Source of the DNA: Sphingomonas zeae
GTDB lineage: Bacteria; Pseudomonadota; Alphaproteobacteria; Sphingomonadales; Sphingomonadaceae
NCBI RefSeq assembly: GCF_014197135.1
Contig: NZ_JACIFA010000003.1
Span: forward strand, 1-64,000
Direction: 5' to 3'
Length of the DNA: 64,000 nucleotides
Shown here: positions 43,980 through 53,373 of the stretch, in pieces
Numbering within the stretch: position 1 is the first letter of the stretch
How the letters are laid out: every line of letters begins with the position of its first letter
Made by a program: the position numbers and the translations under genes
The notes under the pieces: model-generated
Database searches by the model: none
Seen by the model: the letters and a program-made list of their open reading frames with translations, nothing else
What the model was told of the DNA's origin: nothing

Positions 43980-46201
43980 GCGAGGGCGGCGTCGGCGCCC
44001 ATCAGGCCGGGGAAGAAGCCCTCATGGGCGCGGCGTAGAGCGTCGAGCGCCACGACAAAGTCGCCATCCTCCCGCTCGAAGATCAGACGAGACCCCGCCG
44101 TGCGGCCGATCCGCTCGACCTCGACGCCCGCCTGATGCGCATTGGCCAGGAAGTCGATCAACGCCGTGTCTTCGACCGTCGCGACATACAGACCCTGATC
44201 CTCGGCGAAGAGCTGGCCGCAGGCCTCGCCGGATTCGGGGAACTGGATCAGCGCACCGATATTGCCCGCCAGCGCCATCTCGGCAACCGCAACCGCGACG
44301 CCGCCGTCCGACACGTCATGCACGGCGGTCAGATGCCCGGCAGTGATCGCCTCGCGCACCAGATCGCCGGTGCGACGCTCTGCATCCAGATCGATCGAGG
44401 GGGGCGGTCCTGCGTCGCGGCCTTCAATCCCGTGGACTTCGCGCAGCCACAGCGACTGGCCGATCTCGCCCTTCGGTGTGCCGATCAGCAGGATGACGTC
44501 GCTGGTGCCCTTGAAGGCGATGGTCGCCGACTTGGACCAGTCCGCCATCAGGCCGACGCCGCCGATCGCCGGGGTCGGCAGGATCGCCGAGCCGCCACCG
44601 GTCGCCTTCGATTCGTTGTAGAGAGAGACGTTGCCCGAGACGATCGGGTAATCCAGCGCGCGGCACGCCTGGCTCATGCCCTCCAGACAACCGACGATCT
44701 GGCCCATGATCTCTGGCCGCTGCGGATTGGCGAAGTTGAGGCAGTTGGTGATGGCGAGCGGCTTGGCGCCGACCGCGGTGATGTTGCGCCACGTCTCGAC
44801 CACCGCCTGCATTCCGCCCGTCACCGGATCGGCATAGCAATAGCGCGGCGTGCAGTCGGTGCTCATCGCGAGCCCCTTTTGCGTACCATGAACGCGGACG
44901 ACGGCGGCATCGCCACCGGGGCGCTGCACGGTGTCGCCGCCGACCATATGGTCATACTGCTCCCAGATCCACCGGCGCGAGGCGATATCGGGCGACCCCA
45001 TCAGCTTGAGCAGATCCGCCGCCGGATCCTGGCAACCGGGCGAGGTGATCGCCGCCGGGACCTCGGTCGGCACATGCGGGCGGTCATAGAGCGGCGCGTC
45101 GTCGGCCAGCGGCGCGAGCGCGATGTCGCACACCACTTCGCCCTTGTGGCGCAGGACCATGCGGCCGGTCTCGGTGACGTGGCCGATGACGGCGAAGTCC
45201 AGCTCCCACTTGCGGAAGATGGCCTCGGCAAAATCTTCACGGCCGGGCTTCAGCACCATGAGCATCCGCTCCTGGCTTTCCGAGAGCATCATCTCGTAAG
45301 CGGTCATGCCCTCTTCACGCTGAGGCACGTCGTCCATGATGAGTTCGATGCCGACGCCGCCCTTGGACGCCATCTCGACCGACGAGGAAGTCAGGCCCGC
45401 TGCGCCCATATCCTGGATCGCGACGATCGCGTCCGAGGCCATGAGCTCGAGGCATGCCTCGATCAGCAGCTTCTCGGTGAAGGGGTCGCCGACCTGCACG
45501 GTCGGACGCTTGGCGTCCGCGTCCTCGCCGAAATCGGCCGAGGCCATGGTCGCGCCGTGGATGCCGTCGCGGCCCGTCTTGGAGCCGACATAAACGATCG
45601 GATTGCCGACACCGCTGGCGGCAGAATAGAAGATCTTGTCCTGATCCGCGACGCCGACCGTCATCGCGTTGACCAGGATGTTGCCGTCATAGGCCGGGTG
45701 GAAGTTCACCTCGCCGCCGACGGTCGGCACGCCAACGCAATTGCCATAGCCGCCGATGCCATGGACTACGCCCGAGATCAGGTGACGCATCTTGGGATGA
45801 TCGGGCCGCCCGAAGCGCAGTGCGTTCAGGTTCGCGACGGGCCGCGCGCCCATGGTGAATACGTCGCGTAAGATTCCGCCGACGCCCGTCGCCGCACCCT
45901 GATAGGGTTCGATGTACGACGGGTGGTTGTGGCTCTCCATCTTGAAGATGGCAGCCTGCCCATCGCCGATGTCGATGACGCCCGCATTCTCGCCGGGGCC
46001 GCAAATGACCTGAGGCCCTTCGGTGGGCAACTTCTTCAGGTGGATGCGGCTCGACTTGTAGCTGCAATGCTCGGACCACATCACCGAGAAGATGCCGAGC
46101 TCCACGAGATTGGGCTCGCGGCCCAGCGCGGTCAGGACGCGCTGATATTCTTCATCGGACAGGCCGTGGTCGGCGACGATCTGGGGCGTGATCTCGGTCA
46201 T
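43976..46201 (-). CDS. purL: Phosphoribosylformylglycinamidine synthase subunit PurL
   Basis: 741 residues, the usual size for the small-type PurL that works with PurS and PurQ. Motifs: [33 protein letters not shown] then [59 protein letters not shown], and [20 protein letters not shown] in the second half. It catalyses the ATP- and glutamine-derived ammonia-dependent step from FGAR to FGAM in purine synthesis. purS and purQ are not in the window. Divergent from the putative zincin gene, with 98 bases between. Confidence 0.96.
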   Translation of the reverse strand: MTEITPQIVADHGLSDEEYQRVLTALGREPNLVELGIFSVMWSEHCSYKSSRIHLKKLPTEGPQVICGPGENAGVIDIGDGQAAIFKMESHNHPSYIEPYQGAATGVGGILRDVFTMGARPVANLNALRFGRPDHPKMRHLISGVVHGIGGYGNCVGVPTVGGEVNFHPAYDGNILVNAMTVGVADQDKIFYSAASGVGNPIVYVGSKTGRDGIHGATMASADFGEDADAKRPTVQVGDPFTEKLLIEACLELMASDAIVAIQDMGAAGLTSSSVEMASKGGVGIELIMDDVPQREEGMTAYEMMLSESQERMLMVLKPGREDFAEAIFRKWELDFAVIGHVTETGRMVLRHKGEVVCDIALAPLADDAPLYDRPHVPTEVPAAITSPGCQDPAADLLKLMGSPDIASRRWIWEQYDHMVGGDTVQRPGGDAAVVRVHGTQKGLAMSTDCTPRYCYADPVTGGMQAVVETWRNITAVGAKPLAITNCLNFANPQRPEIMGQIVGCLEGMSQACRALDYPIVSGNVSLYNESKATGGGSAILPTPAIGGVGLMADWSKSATIAFKGTSDVILLIGTPKGEIGQSLWLREVHGIEGRDAGPPPSIDLDAERRTGDLVREAITAGHLTAVHDVSDGGVAVAVAEMALAGNIGALIQFPESGEACGQLFAEDQGLYVATVEDTALIDFLANAHQAGVEVERIGRTAGSRLIFEREDGDFVVALDALRRAHEGFFPGLMGADAALA

Positions 46202-46299
46202 GGCCCGCGCCTTTAACGCGGTGGCGCGGGTTCGTCACTATCGTGATGCGCGAAGTTGCGCCATGATCGGCTCGGGGCGAGAAACGAGGGGGCGGTGCC

Positions 46300-47241
46300 A
46301 TGATCCTGGCGATGATGATTGGCGCGGCTTTGGCGAGAGCGGAACTGCCGCCCGAGCCAGAGCGGGCGATGCTGGCAGAGGTACAGCGCATTTATCGCGT
46401 GGCGGGGAATCGGCTTTGGCCGGGGTTCGACAAGGTGCCGCTTGATTTGGTGTTGATTGGGCCAGAGCGTGAAGCCCTGTTCTGCCATCAGGCTGTCCAA
46501 GGCTTTACGCCCGCCGGGCGGGACCCGCTGACCAGGTGCTCGTTGCAGACACGAGTCCGCGAGTTGGAGATCGACCTTTCAGCCGCCGCAAATTTCTTTA
46601 CGGGCGGTGAGACGATGGCAATCGGTTATCCTAAGGCTTTGGAGATGAGTCCGGCCTATTGGAAAGCCACCGTGCTTCACGAGGCCTTCCACCTTTATCA
46701 GTCGCATATACCCCGTTATGCTCAGATGGTCGCCGAACTGGGGTTGGCCGGTGGGTCGACTGATGGCAGTTGGATGCTGAATTATCCCTTCCCCTATGCC
46801 GACCCAGAAGTCGAAGCTGCTTTTTTGGTCATGGGGGACGCTGGCTTAACCTTTCTGGAAGCCAAGTCGCGGAAGGAGCGACGTGCGGCAACCAAGGCCT
46901 ATGTCGCGGCACGCGAGGCGGCGCTGGCCAAGGTCAGTCCGGTTGATCGGCGCTATTATGAATTCCAGGTCGGTCAGGAGGGCATGGCGCGCTGGACCGA
47001 ACTGACCCTGTCCCGGCGGGGCGATGCCGCCATGCGCGACGATGCAGCTGGACGCTGGAAAGGCTTCGCGACGAGCCTGCGCGCCGTCCGTGAGCAGGGT
47101 TCCAAGACATGGAAACGCGCCGCATTCTATGTCTATGGCGCGATCGAAGCCGAAATGCTTGAGCGGGCAGGCGTAAAATGGCGCCCACAATATCGCCGCC
47201 ATCCTTTCGGGCTCGGCGATCAACTGAAGCAGCTGAATTAA
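46300..47241 (+). CDS. Putative secreted zincin-like protein, unknown family
   Basis: 313 residues from ATG 46300 (GAGGGGG upstream). N-terminal hydrophobic MILAMMIGAALARA looks like a short signal peptide. A zinc-protease motif HEAFH at 127-131 lies in a helix (WKATVLHEAFHLYQSHIPRY); a possible third ligand is Glu227 or Glu234 in QVGQEGMARWTEL, as in gluzincins. Two cysteines at 62 and 80 could form a disulfide. I do not recognise a named family; a periplasmic metallopeptidase is inferred from the motif alone. It ends four bases into the convergent ubiB gene. Confidence 0.7.
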   Translation: MILAMMIGAALARAELPPEPERAMLAEVQRIYRVAGNRLWPGFDKVPLDLVLIGPEREALFCHQAVQGFTPAGRDPLTRCSLQTRVRELEIDLSAAANFFTGGETMAIGYPKALEMSPAYWKATVLHEAFHLYQSHIPRYAQMVAELGLAGGSTDGSWMLNYPFPYADPEVEAAFLVMGDAGLTFLEAKSRKERRAATKAYVAAREAALAKVSPVDRRYYEFQVGQEGMARWTELTLSRRGDAAMRDDAAGRWKGFATSLRAVREQGSKTWKRAAFYVYGAIEAEMLERAGVKWRPQYRRHPFGLGDQLKQLN

Positions 47242-48752
47242 CCCAGCCGCATCGCCACTGCGATTGCCACACCCGACAGTGCCAGCGCGGCCGCGATCCA
47301 GCCCGCGCCGACACGGATCGCTGCCTCGATCCCGGCAGTGGACAAGGTGGACTTCTCGCTCTCCAACTTGCGGGTCGTCGCGCGGATCAGGCGGGGCAGG
47401 TCGTCGCCCAGCCGGTCGAGTTCCTGGGCGAGCGCGGCGGCGCGCTTGCTCCAGCGTTCGGGGGCCAGGCGCGCCTCGACAATCCGGCTCGCGGCGCGCC
47501 GCATCGCGGTCGACAGGTTGAAGTCGGGCTGGATGCCGCTCAGCACGCCGTCGACGGTGATCAGCGCCTTGAACAGCAGCAGAAGGTCGGGCTGAAGCAC
47601 GATCCGTTCTTCGCGCAGGATCGGAAATATGTCGCCCAGGATCGCCGCCAGCCGCAGCGACCCGCCGCCATGTCGTGCGATCAGCCGATCGGCGACCGCC
47701 TGAAACCGGGCGGGCGCAATGTCATCGGTCTGCGACCATTGCGTCATGGTTTCGGCCAGCAATGCGGGATCGCTGTTCATGATCGCTTGGGTGAAGGCAA
47801 TCACCTCTTCGCGGCGACGCGGGCTGACATGCCCGATCAGTCCCAGGTCGAGAAGCGCGATGCGATTGCCGGGCAGACACAGCAGGTTGCCGGGATGCGG
47901 GTCGCCGTGGAAGCGCCCGTTGATCAGCGTCATGTCCAGGACGATGTCGGCCCCCGTGGCCGCGATGGCGGCGGGATCGATCCCGGCCTGGACTAGAGTC
48001 GTGGCGTTGCGGGGCGGGACGCCATCGATATAATCCATGACCATCAGCGTTTCGGACGAATGCTGCCAATGGATCGTCGGAACCACGACCCGGGCGTCGC
48101 TGACGAAATCCTCACGCAGACGGTCGGCATTGCGGCCCTCGTTCGTGAAGTCGAGTTCTTCCAATATGTCGCGGCCCAGCTCGCGTACTATACGCGCCGC
48201 GCCATAGCGCCGCGCTTCGCTGTTGGTCGCCTCTGCCATGGCAGCAAGCTGGCCTAGCAGGCGGAGATCGGCCTCCATGACCGGCCGGATGCCGGGGCGG
48301 CGGATTTTCAGCACGACCTCGGTGCCGTCGGGAAGCGCGGCGCGGTGGACCTGCGCGATCGAGGCGGCGGCCAGCGGCTCGGCATCAAAGCGCGCAAAGG
48401 CGCTTCCCGGCGGTTCGCCCAATGCGGCTTCCACTTGCGTGCGAAGCTGGTCGAAGGGCAGGCGCGGAGCCGCGCTGTGCAGCTGTTCGAGTTCGGCGAT
48501 CCATTCGGGCGGCAGCAGGTCGCCGCGCGTTGCCAGGATTTGACCAAGCTTGACCCAGACCGGCCCCAGCGACTCCATCGCCTGCCGGGTACGGGCGGGA
48601 AGGTCAAAGGGTAGGGCGTCCGGGTCGCGCCGCGCCGGATCGAGTCCCAGCCGGGCGAGCAATACGTCCAGCCCGAAGCGAGACGCGGTCGCGATCACCT
48701 CGGCCAAGCGAGCGCGGTCGCGTGCCGCGACCCGGATCGCGCCCAGCAGCAT
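47238..48752 (-). CDS. ubiB: UbiB family protein (ubiquinone biosynthesis regulator/kinase)
   Basis: 504 residues. The unusual UbiB/ADCK kinase-like features are visible: KxGQ motif in LGPVWVKLGQILATRGDLLP, alanine-rich loop LAAASIAQVHRA, ATP-lysine in VVLKIRRPG, ELDFTNEGRNADRL, catalytic HGDPHPGNLL and metal-binding LLDLGLIGHV. Two C-terminal membrane helices include IEAAIRVGAGWIAAALALSG. The family supports coenzyme Q synthesis at the inner membrane with ATPase rather than protein kinase activity. Four bases separate it from map upstream, so they are cotranscribed. It lies outside a ubiE-ubiB cluster here. Confidence 0.92.
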   Translation of the reverse strand: MLLGAIRVAARDRARLAEVIATASRFGLDVLLARLGLDPARRDPDALPFDLPARTRQAMESLGPVWVKLGQILATRGDLLPPEWIAELEQLHSAAPRLPFDQLRTQVEAALGEPPGSAFARFDAEPLAAASIAQVHRAALPDGTEVVLKIRRPGIRPVMEADLRLLGQLAAMAEATNSEARRYGAARIVRELGRDILEELDFTNEGRNADRLREDFVSDARVVVPTIHWQHSSETLMVMDYIDGVPPRNATTLVQAGIDPAAIAATGADIVLDMTLINGRFHGDPHPGNLLCLPGNRIALLDLGLIGHVSPRRREEVIAFTQAIMNSDPALLAETMTQWSQTDDIAPARFQAVADRLIARHGGGSLRLAAILGDIFPILREERIVLQPDLLLLFKALITVDGVLSGIQPDFNLSTAMRRAASRIVEARLAPERWSKRAAALAQELDRLGDDLPRLIRATTRKLESEKSTLSTAGIEAAIRVGAGWIAAALALSGVAIAVAMRLG

Positions 48753-48756
48753 CGGC

Positions 48757-49584
48757 TCAGCTATAAGGCGGCTGGGTATAGCCCGCCGGGCTGAGCGTGA
48801 AGATCTCGCAGCCTTCTTCGGTTATGCCGATCGAATGCTCGAACTGCGCCGACAGCGACCGATCGCGCGTCACGGCCGTCCAGCCGTCATCGAGCAGCTT
48901 CACGTCGGGGCGGCCGATATTGATCATCGGCTCGATCGTGAAGATCATGCCGGGCTTCAACTCGGGGCCGGTGCCCGGACGGCCGACATGGACGACCTCT
49001 GGCGCGTCATGGAACAACAGGCCCAGGCCATGGCCGCAGAAATCGCGGACCACGCCATAGCGGTGCTTTTCGGCGTGCTGCTGAATGGCGTGCGCCACAT
49101 CGCCCATGTGATTGCCGGGCCTGGCCTGCTCGATGCCCAGCATCAAGCATTCATAGGTGACTTCGACCAGTTTGCGCGCCTTCAGGGGCACATCGCCGAT
49201 CAGGTACATGCGGCTGGTATCGCCATGCCAGCCGTCGACGATCGGGGTCACGTCGACATTGACGATATCGCCCGACTTCAGCGTCTTTTCGGACGGGATG
49301 CCGTGACAGACGACATGGTTGATCGAAATGCAGGTCGAATGGGTATAGCCCCGATAGCCCAGGGTCGCGGGCACGCCGCCACGCTCGACGATGAACTGGT
49401 GGATCAGGCGATCGATCTCGGCCGTGGTGACGCCGGGCACCATATGCGGCACCAGCATGTCCAACGTCTCGGCGGCCAAGCGGCCCGCCTTGTGCATCCC
49501 GTCAAACGCCTCGCGGCCCCAGAGCTTGATCGCGCCGGTCCGCCCCTGGGGCGCGTCGGCGGAAACGGTCACATAATCGGTCAT
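48757..49584 (-). CDS. map: Methionine aminopeptidase, type I
   Basis: 275 residues from ATG 49584; the frame extends to 49641 without homology. Metal ligands and catalytic residues are visible: His in YTHSTCISINHVVCHGIP, Asp pair in VNVDVTPIVDGWHGDTSRMY, His in GHGLGLLFHDAP, Glu in IFTIEPMI and Glu in QFEHSIGI. It removes the N-terminal Met from nascent proteins in the cytosol and is essential in most bacteria. Divergent from the cinA-like gene, with 50 bases between. Confidence 0.96.
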   Translation of the reverse strand: MTDYVTVSADAPQGRTGAIKLWGREAFDGMHKAGRLAAETLDMLVPHMVPGVTTAEIDRLIHQFIVERGGVPATLGYRGYTHSTCISINHVVCHGIPSEKTLKSGDIVNVDVTPIVDGWHGDTSRMYLIGDVPLKARKLVEVTYECLMLGIEQARPGNHMGDVAHAIQQHAEKHRYGVVRDFCGHGLGLLFHDAPEVVHVGRPGTGPELKPGMIFTIEPMINIGRPDVKLLDDGWTAVTRDRSLSAQFEHSIGITEEGCEIFTLSPAGYTQPPYS

Positions 49585-49634
49585 GCGCGCGATATAGCGT
49601 GGCGTGGCCGCTTTTGCGAGGCTATGTCGGGCGT

Positions 49635-50405
49635 ATGGCAATTGCGACCCCCTTCGAGCGTATCTGGACCGCGGCGCTGATCGTCATCGGTGACGAAATC
49701 CTGTCGGGACGGACGCAGGACCGCAATGTCGCGCAACTCGCCACCTGGCTGAATGTGCAAGGCATCCGGCTGGCAGAGGTGCGGGTGGTTGCCGACCGGA
49801 CGGACGCGATCGTCGAGGCGGTGAATACGCTGCGCGCTCGCAACGACTATCTGTTCACGACCGGCGGGATCGGGCCAACGCATGACGACATCACCGTCGA
49901 TGCCATCTCGGAGGCGCTGGGCGTGGCGGTGATCGAACACCCCGAGGCGCGGGCGGTCCTAGAGCAATATTATGCGACACGCGGCGGCGTCAGCGCGGCA
50001 CGGGCGCGCATGGCGCGCACGCCGGAGGGCGCGTCGCTGATCCCCAATCGCGTATCGGGCGCACCGGGCATCCGGATCGACAATATCTTCATCATGGCCG
50101 GGGTGCCGCACATTACCGCCGGTATGCTCGACGCGCTCACCGGTACGCTGGAAGGCGGCCGCCCGGTCGTGTCGGGGACGATCGGCTGTTGGGTCGGTGA
50201 GAGTGAGGTCGCCGAACTGCTGCGCAATGCAGAAAAGGCGCATGAAGGCGTGGCGATCGGCAGCTACCCGTTTTTCCGCGAAGGTCGGACCGGTGCCAAT
50301 TTCGTCGTGCGCAGTCCCTATCAGGATCAGGTCGATGCCTGTCTTCGCGATCTGACCGCCGCGCTGGAGGCGGATGGGCGCGACGTGATCGCCGGCGGCA
50401 TCTGA
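49635..50405 (+). CDS. CinA-like molybdopterin-binding-domain protein (short)
   Basis: 256 residues from ATG 49635. The MoCF_biosynth domain covers about 14-180: AALIVIGDEILSGRTQDRNV, VVADRTDAIVEAVNTLRARN, YLFTTGGIGPTHDDITVDAI, then the YRVEG-like FIMAGVPHITAGMLD and a lower-conserved tail. Full-length CinA also has a C-terminal nicotinamide-nucleotide amidase domain, which is absent here. Short forms occur in alphaproteobacteria and may hydrolyse ADP-ribose or similar; the activity here is not known. Next gene on the same strand starts 177 bases later. Confidence 0.88.
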   Translation: MAIATPFERIWTAALIVIGDEILSGRTQDRNVAQLATWLNVQGIRLAEVRVVADRTDAIVEAVNTLRARNDYLFTTGGIGPTHDDITVDAISEALGVAVIEHPEARAVLEQYYATRGGVSAARARMARTPEGASLIPNRVSGAPGIRIDNIFIMAGVPHITAGMLDALTGTLEGGRPVVSGTIGCWVGESEVAELLRNAEKAHEGVAIGSYPFFREGRTGANFVVRSPYQDQVDACLRDLTAALEADGRDVIAGGI

Positions 50406-50581
50406 CCTGCCCGTCTTCTGGTCTTTTCGTACTTTCTCAAGACTGGCTGCATAAAGACGGCGCATCAGGACAGATGAGCCTGTGTACGGCCGATGATAGC
50501 GGAGTGGTTGTGGATGCGGATGGCAGTTGCGAGAACGAGGCATAGCGTTCGTCCCGGCGCGGCGTGGGTGCGCTAAGGTCG

Positions 50582-51559
50582 ATGCGTGCACCCATCCTTG
50601 TCACCGGCGTCGCGGGCTTTATCGGCCACGCCACGACGCATCGCTTGCTGGCGCGGGGCGAGCGGGTCATCGGGATCGACAATCTGAATGACTATTATGA
50701 TCCGGCACTGAAGCGTGCCCGGCTCGCCGGTCTGGAGGGCGCAGAGGGCTTTTCGTTCCGGACGATGGACGTGGCGGATGCAGCGAGTGTCGCAAGCCTG
50801 ATGCGCGACCATGGTGTGACCCAGGTCGTCCATCTGGCGGCGCAGGCGGGCGTCCGGCACAGCATCGAACAGCCTTTCGCCTATGAACGATCCAATGTCG
50901 GTGGCCATCTGGCCGTACTGGAGGCATGTCGCCACCAGCCAGGCTTCGTCCACCTCGTATACGCCTCGTCCAGTTCGGTTTATGGCGACAAGCCAATGGG
51001 TGGGCAGGGGTTCAGCGAGGACGAGCCTTCGGTCTCTCCCGTGTCGCTCTACGCGGCGACCAAGCGGGCCTGCGAATTGATGAGCCAGTCCTATGCGACG
51101 CTTTACCGTTTTCCGCAGACGGGTTTGCGCTTCTTCACCGTCTACGGCCCGTGGGGGCGGCCGGACATGGCCTATTTCTCCTTCACCCGCAAAATTTTGA
51201 GCGGCGAGCCGATCGATATCTTCGGTGAGGGCCGCATGGCCCGGGACTTCACCTATATCGACGATATCGTTGACGGCATCGTCGGCGCGCTCGACCATCC
51301 TCCGGAGCGCGGCGGCCACCGCATCCTCAACATCGGTGACAGCCAGCCGGTCGGCCTGATGGACATGATCGCCACCCTGGAGCGGGCGCTGGGTCGCGAG
51401 GCGATCAAGATCATGAAGCCGATGCAGCCGGGCGATGTGACCGCGACCTATGCCGATGTGTCGAAGCTGAACGCCCTGACCGGCTATGCGCCGCAGGTCA
51501 ACATAGCCGAAGGCCTCAAGCGCTTCGTCGCATGGTACCGAGACTATTACCGCGTCTGA
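50582..51559 (+). CDS. NAD-dependent epimerase, UDP-glucuronate 4-epimerase-like
   Basis: 325 residues from ATG 50582. Short-chain dehydrogenase fold: NAD loop VTGVAGFIGHATTHRLL, VIGIDNLNDYYDPALKRARL (typical of UDP-glucuronate 4-epimerases), VVHLAAQAGVRHSIEQPFAY, catalytic region YASSSSVYG and YAATKRACELM (Tyr-x-x-x-Lys), then TVYGPWGRPDMAYFSFTRKI. It converts UDP-glucuronate to UDP-galacturonate, a precursor of exopolysaccharide or LPS uronic acids. No glycan gene cluster is adjacent. Confidence 0.9.
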   Translation: MRAPILVTGVAGFIGHATTHRLLARGERVIGIDNLNDYYDPALKRARLAGLEGAEGFSFRTMDVADAASVASLMRDHGVTQVVHLAAQAGVRHSIEQPFAYERSNVGGHLAVLEACRHQPGFVHLVYASSSSVYGDKPMGGQGFSEDEPSVSPVSLYAATKRACELMSQSYATLYRFPQTGLRFFTVYGPWGRPDMAYFSFTRKILSGEPIDIFGEGRMARDFTYIDDIVDGIVGALDHPPERGGHRILNIGDSQPVGLMDMIATLERALGREAIKIMKPMQPGDVTATYADVSKLNALTGYAPQVNIAEGLKRFVAWYRDYYRV

Positions 51560-51618
51560 CGCGAAAGAGACCGCTGCCCCAAGGAAGTGGCACGGATCTC
51601 GGATATCGGCGCTGGTGA

Positions 51619-51692
51619 TGGAGCGGGTGAAGGGAATCGAACCCTCGTCGTAAGCTTGGGAAGCTTCTGCTCTACCATTGAGCTACACCCGC
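51619..51692 (-). tRNA. tRNA-Gly (CCC), CCA end encoded
   Basis: 74 bases. Acceptor GCGGGTG / CACCCGC is perfect, D-arm GCTC-AATGGTA-GAGC, anticodon loop TTCCCAA reading CCC, T-arm GAGGG-TTCGATT-CCCTT with one G-T pair, discriminator T and encoded CCA (TGGA on the plus strand at 51619-51622). Reads GGG codons. It lies in the gap between the epimerase and L,D-transpeptidase genes, with no integrase nearby. Neither side has a clear T-run terminator. Confidence 0.95.
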
Positions 51693-51763
51693 GGTGGGAC
51701 GCTGCCTATTCAAGCGCCGGGGCTTTGGCAAGCGGCTCGGGGCAAATTTCTTCGGCTGGCGGT

Positions 51764-52402
51764 TCAACCGATGATCGACTGGCCCAACGCCATCGTCTTG
51801 CCATTGGTCACGATCACTCGGTCGCCCAATCGCGTCGCGTCGAAAAGCTTCTTGGCAAAGCCGGTCGGCACACCGATGCAGCCATGGGTGGCGTTGCCGT
51901 ATCGCACGTCGCTGGCATGGATCGCGACGCCGTCATTGGTGAGCCGCAGCATATAGGGCATCGGCGCGTCATAGAGGTTGGAGACGTGATCGGCATCCTT
52001 TTGGAGGATGGGAAACACCCCCAGCGGCGTCGGCATATTATCGGCGCCATAGATGATCGCGGCCGTCCCGATCTCATAGCCGTCACGGAAGATGGAGACG
52101 ACTTGGGCGGCCAGATCGACGGTGATGACGATCGGGCCGCTGGGTGCTCCGCTTTCGTCCCAGACGAAGTCGCCATGCCGCAGCGGCTGCTTGAGGTTCA
52201 GGATGCGGCGGACGACGAACGGCGCCGGCGTGGGGGAGGGCAAAGGCGATGGAGTGGCAACCGGCGGGCGGCGCGGTGCGGAGCGTTGCACCGGGCGTGT
52301 GGCCTGGGACGCTTCCTGGCGATAGGCATGGCGGACCAGCATCGCACCGCCGCCGCCCACGCCCAGAAGGATCGCGCCAGCCAGAAGTTGCAGGGCTCTC
52401 AT
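51764..52402 (-). CDS. L,D-transpeptidase (YkuD domain), small
   Basis: 212 residues from ATG 52402. One N-terminal helix (LLAGAILLGVGGGGAMLV) acts as signal anchor, then a proline/serine linker at 45-62 (PPVATPSPLPSPTPAPF), and a YkuD domain from about 90: GPIVITVDLAAQVVSIFRDG, TPLGVFPI, and active-site His162, His173 and Cys175 in SDVRYGNATHGCIGVP. It acts on peptidoglycan in the periplasm. It has no PG-binding repeat, unlike the larger enzyme at 28890-30320. Lies 10 bases upstream-side of the CDF gene end on the same strand. Confidence 0.92.
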   Translation of the reverse strand: MRALQLLAGAILLGVGGGGAMLVRHAYRQEASQATRPVQRSAPRRPPVATPSPLPSPTPAPFVVRRILNLKQPLRHGDFVWDESGAPSGPIVITVDLAAQVVSIFRDGYEIGTAAIIYGADNMPTPLGVFPILQKDADHVSNLYDAPMPYMLRLTNDGVAIHASDVRYGNATHGCIGVPTGFAKKLFDATRLGDRVIVTNGKTMALGQSIIG

Positions 52403-52412
52403 CCTCCGCCCT

Positions 52413-53348
52413 TTAGCAGCCCTTCTCGATCAAAGGGTTGCGAATTTCGACCGTGACATGGCCGAGTTTGGTCATGCCGTCGAGCCGCTGATGGATGGCC
52501 GCGCTGGTCAGCCCGGCGTCGACGCCTTCGACCGACAGCACCACGGCATGGGCGGTGGGGCCGATCCGCCAGATGTGGAAATCGTGGATGCGCAGGTCGC
52601 CCGGAGCCTCGACCCGTTCGCGCACCTGACCGGCGAGCATAGGGTCGGCGGCGTCCAGCAGCACGGTCGAAGCCTGACGCATCAGTCCTATCGACCAGTT
52701 GGCGATCACTACGGCACCGAGCAGACCGACCGCCGGATCGAGCCAGACCCAGCCCAGATACCGCCCGGCGACCAATGCCAGGATCGCCATGACCGATGTG
52801 AGCGCATCCGCCAGCACATGGATATAAGCTGCCCGCATATTGGTATCGCCGCCATGGCGATCATGCGAGTGATCGTGATCGTGCGAATGGTCATGTCCAT
52901 GCCCATGATCATGCCCATGGCCGAGCAGCCAGGCGCTGGCGATGTTGACCAGCAGGCCGAGCACCGCAACCAGGATCGCATCGCGAAACGCGACGGGGTG
53001 CGGTTCGGCGAGCCGCATGATCGATTCATAGGCAATGCCCAGCGATACCAAGCCCAGCACCATCGCCGATCCGAACCCGGCCAGTTCCCCGACCTTGCCC
53101 GTACCCCAGCTATATCGGGGATTGGCGACATGGCGCTTGGCATAGGAATAGGCGATCGCGGCAATGCCCAGCGCGCCGACGTGCGTCGCCATGTGAAATC
53201 CGTCCGCCAGCAGCGCCATCGATCCGGTCAGATAGCCCGCGACGATCTCGCCGACCATCATCCCCGTCGATAGCCACACCACCAGACGGGTACGGCGCGC
53301 ATTCTCGTCATGGGCGTGGCCCAGATAATCATGGCTGTGGGTATTCAC
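52413..53348 (-). CDS. Cation diffusion facilitator exporter (DmeF-like)
   Basis: 311 residues from GTG 53348, 25 bases after the regulator's stop, with AAGGA upstream. Six membrane helices: VVWLSTGMMVGEIVAGYLTG, SMALLADGFHMATHVGALGI with transport-site Asp49 and the adjacent histidines, and IHVLADALTSVMAILALVAG with His177/Asp181 of the same site. A loop at 144-165 is almost pure His/Asp/Gly. The C-terminal cytoplasmic ferredoxin-like domain includes HDFHIWRIGPTAHAVVLSVE. Pairing with an RcnR-type sensor predicts Co2+/Ni2+ export (DmeRF-like), acting in the inner membrane. Confidence 0.92.
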   Translation of the reverse strand: MNTHSHDYLGHAHDENARRTRLVVWLSTGMMVGEIVAGYLTGSMALLADGFHMATHVGALGIAAIAYSYAKRHVANPRYSWGTGKVGELAGFGSAMVLGLVSLGIAYESIMRLAEPHPVAFRDAILVAVLGLLVNIASAWLLGHGHDHGHGHDHSHDHDHSHDRHGGDTNMRAAYIHVLADALTSVMAILALVAGRYLGWVWLDPAVGLLGAVVIANWSIGLMRQASTVLLDAADPMLAGQVRERVEAPGDLRIHDFHIWRIGPTAHAVVLSVEGVDAGLTSAAIHQRLDGMTKLGHVTVEIRNPLIEKGC

Positions 53349-53373
53349 GGTGGAGCGTCCTTGATCGGCGGTG

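Noticed and set aside
44135..45871. 578-codon plus-strand frame inside purL
   Set aside because: Antisense to purL, no domain; composition is that of a shadow frame.
52840..52925. Low-complexity repeat (GATCATGCCCATGGC-like) in the exporter gene
   Set aside because: It simply encodes the His/Asp-rich metal loop of the CDF protein, not a DNA repeat element.
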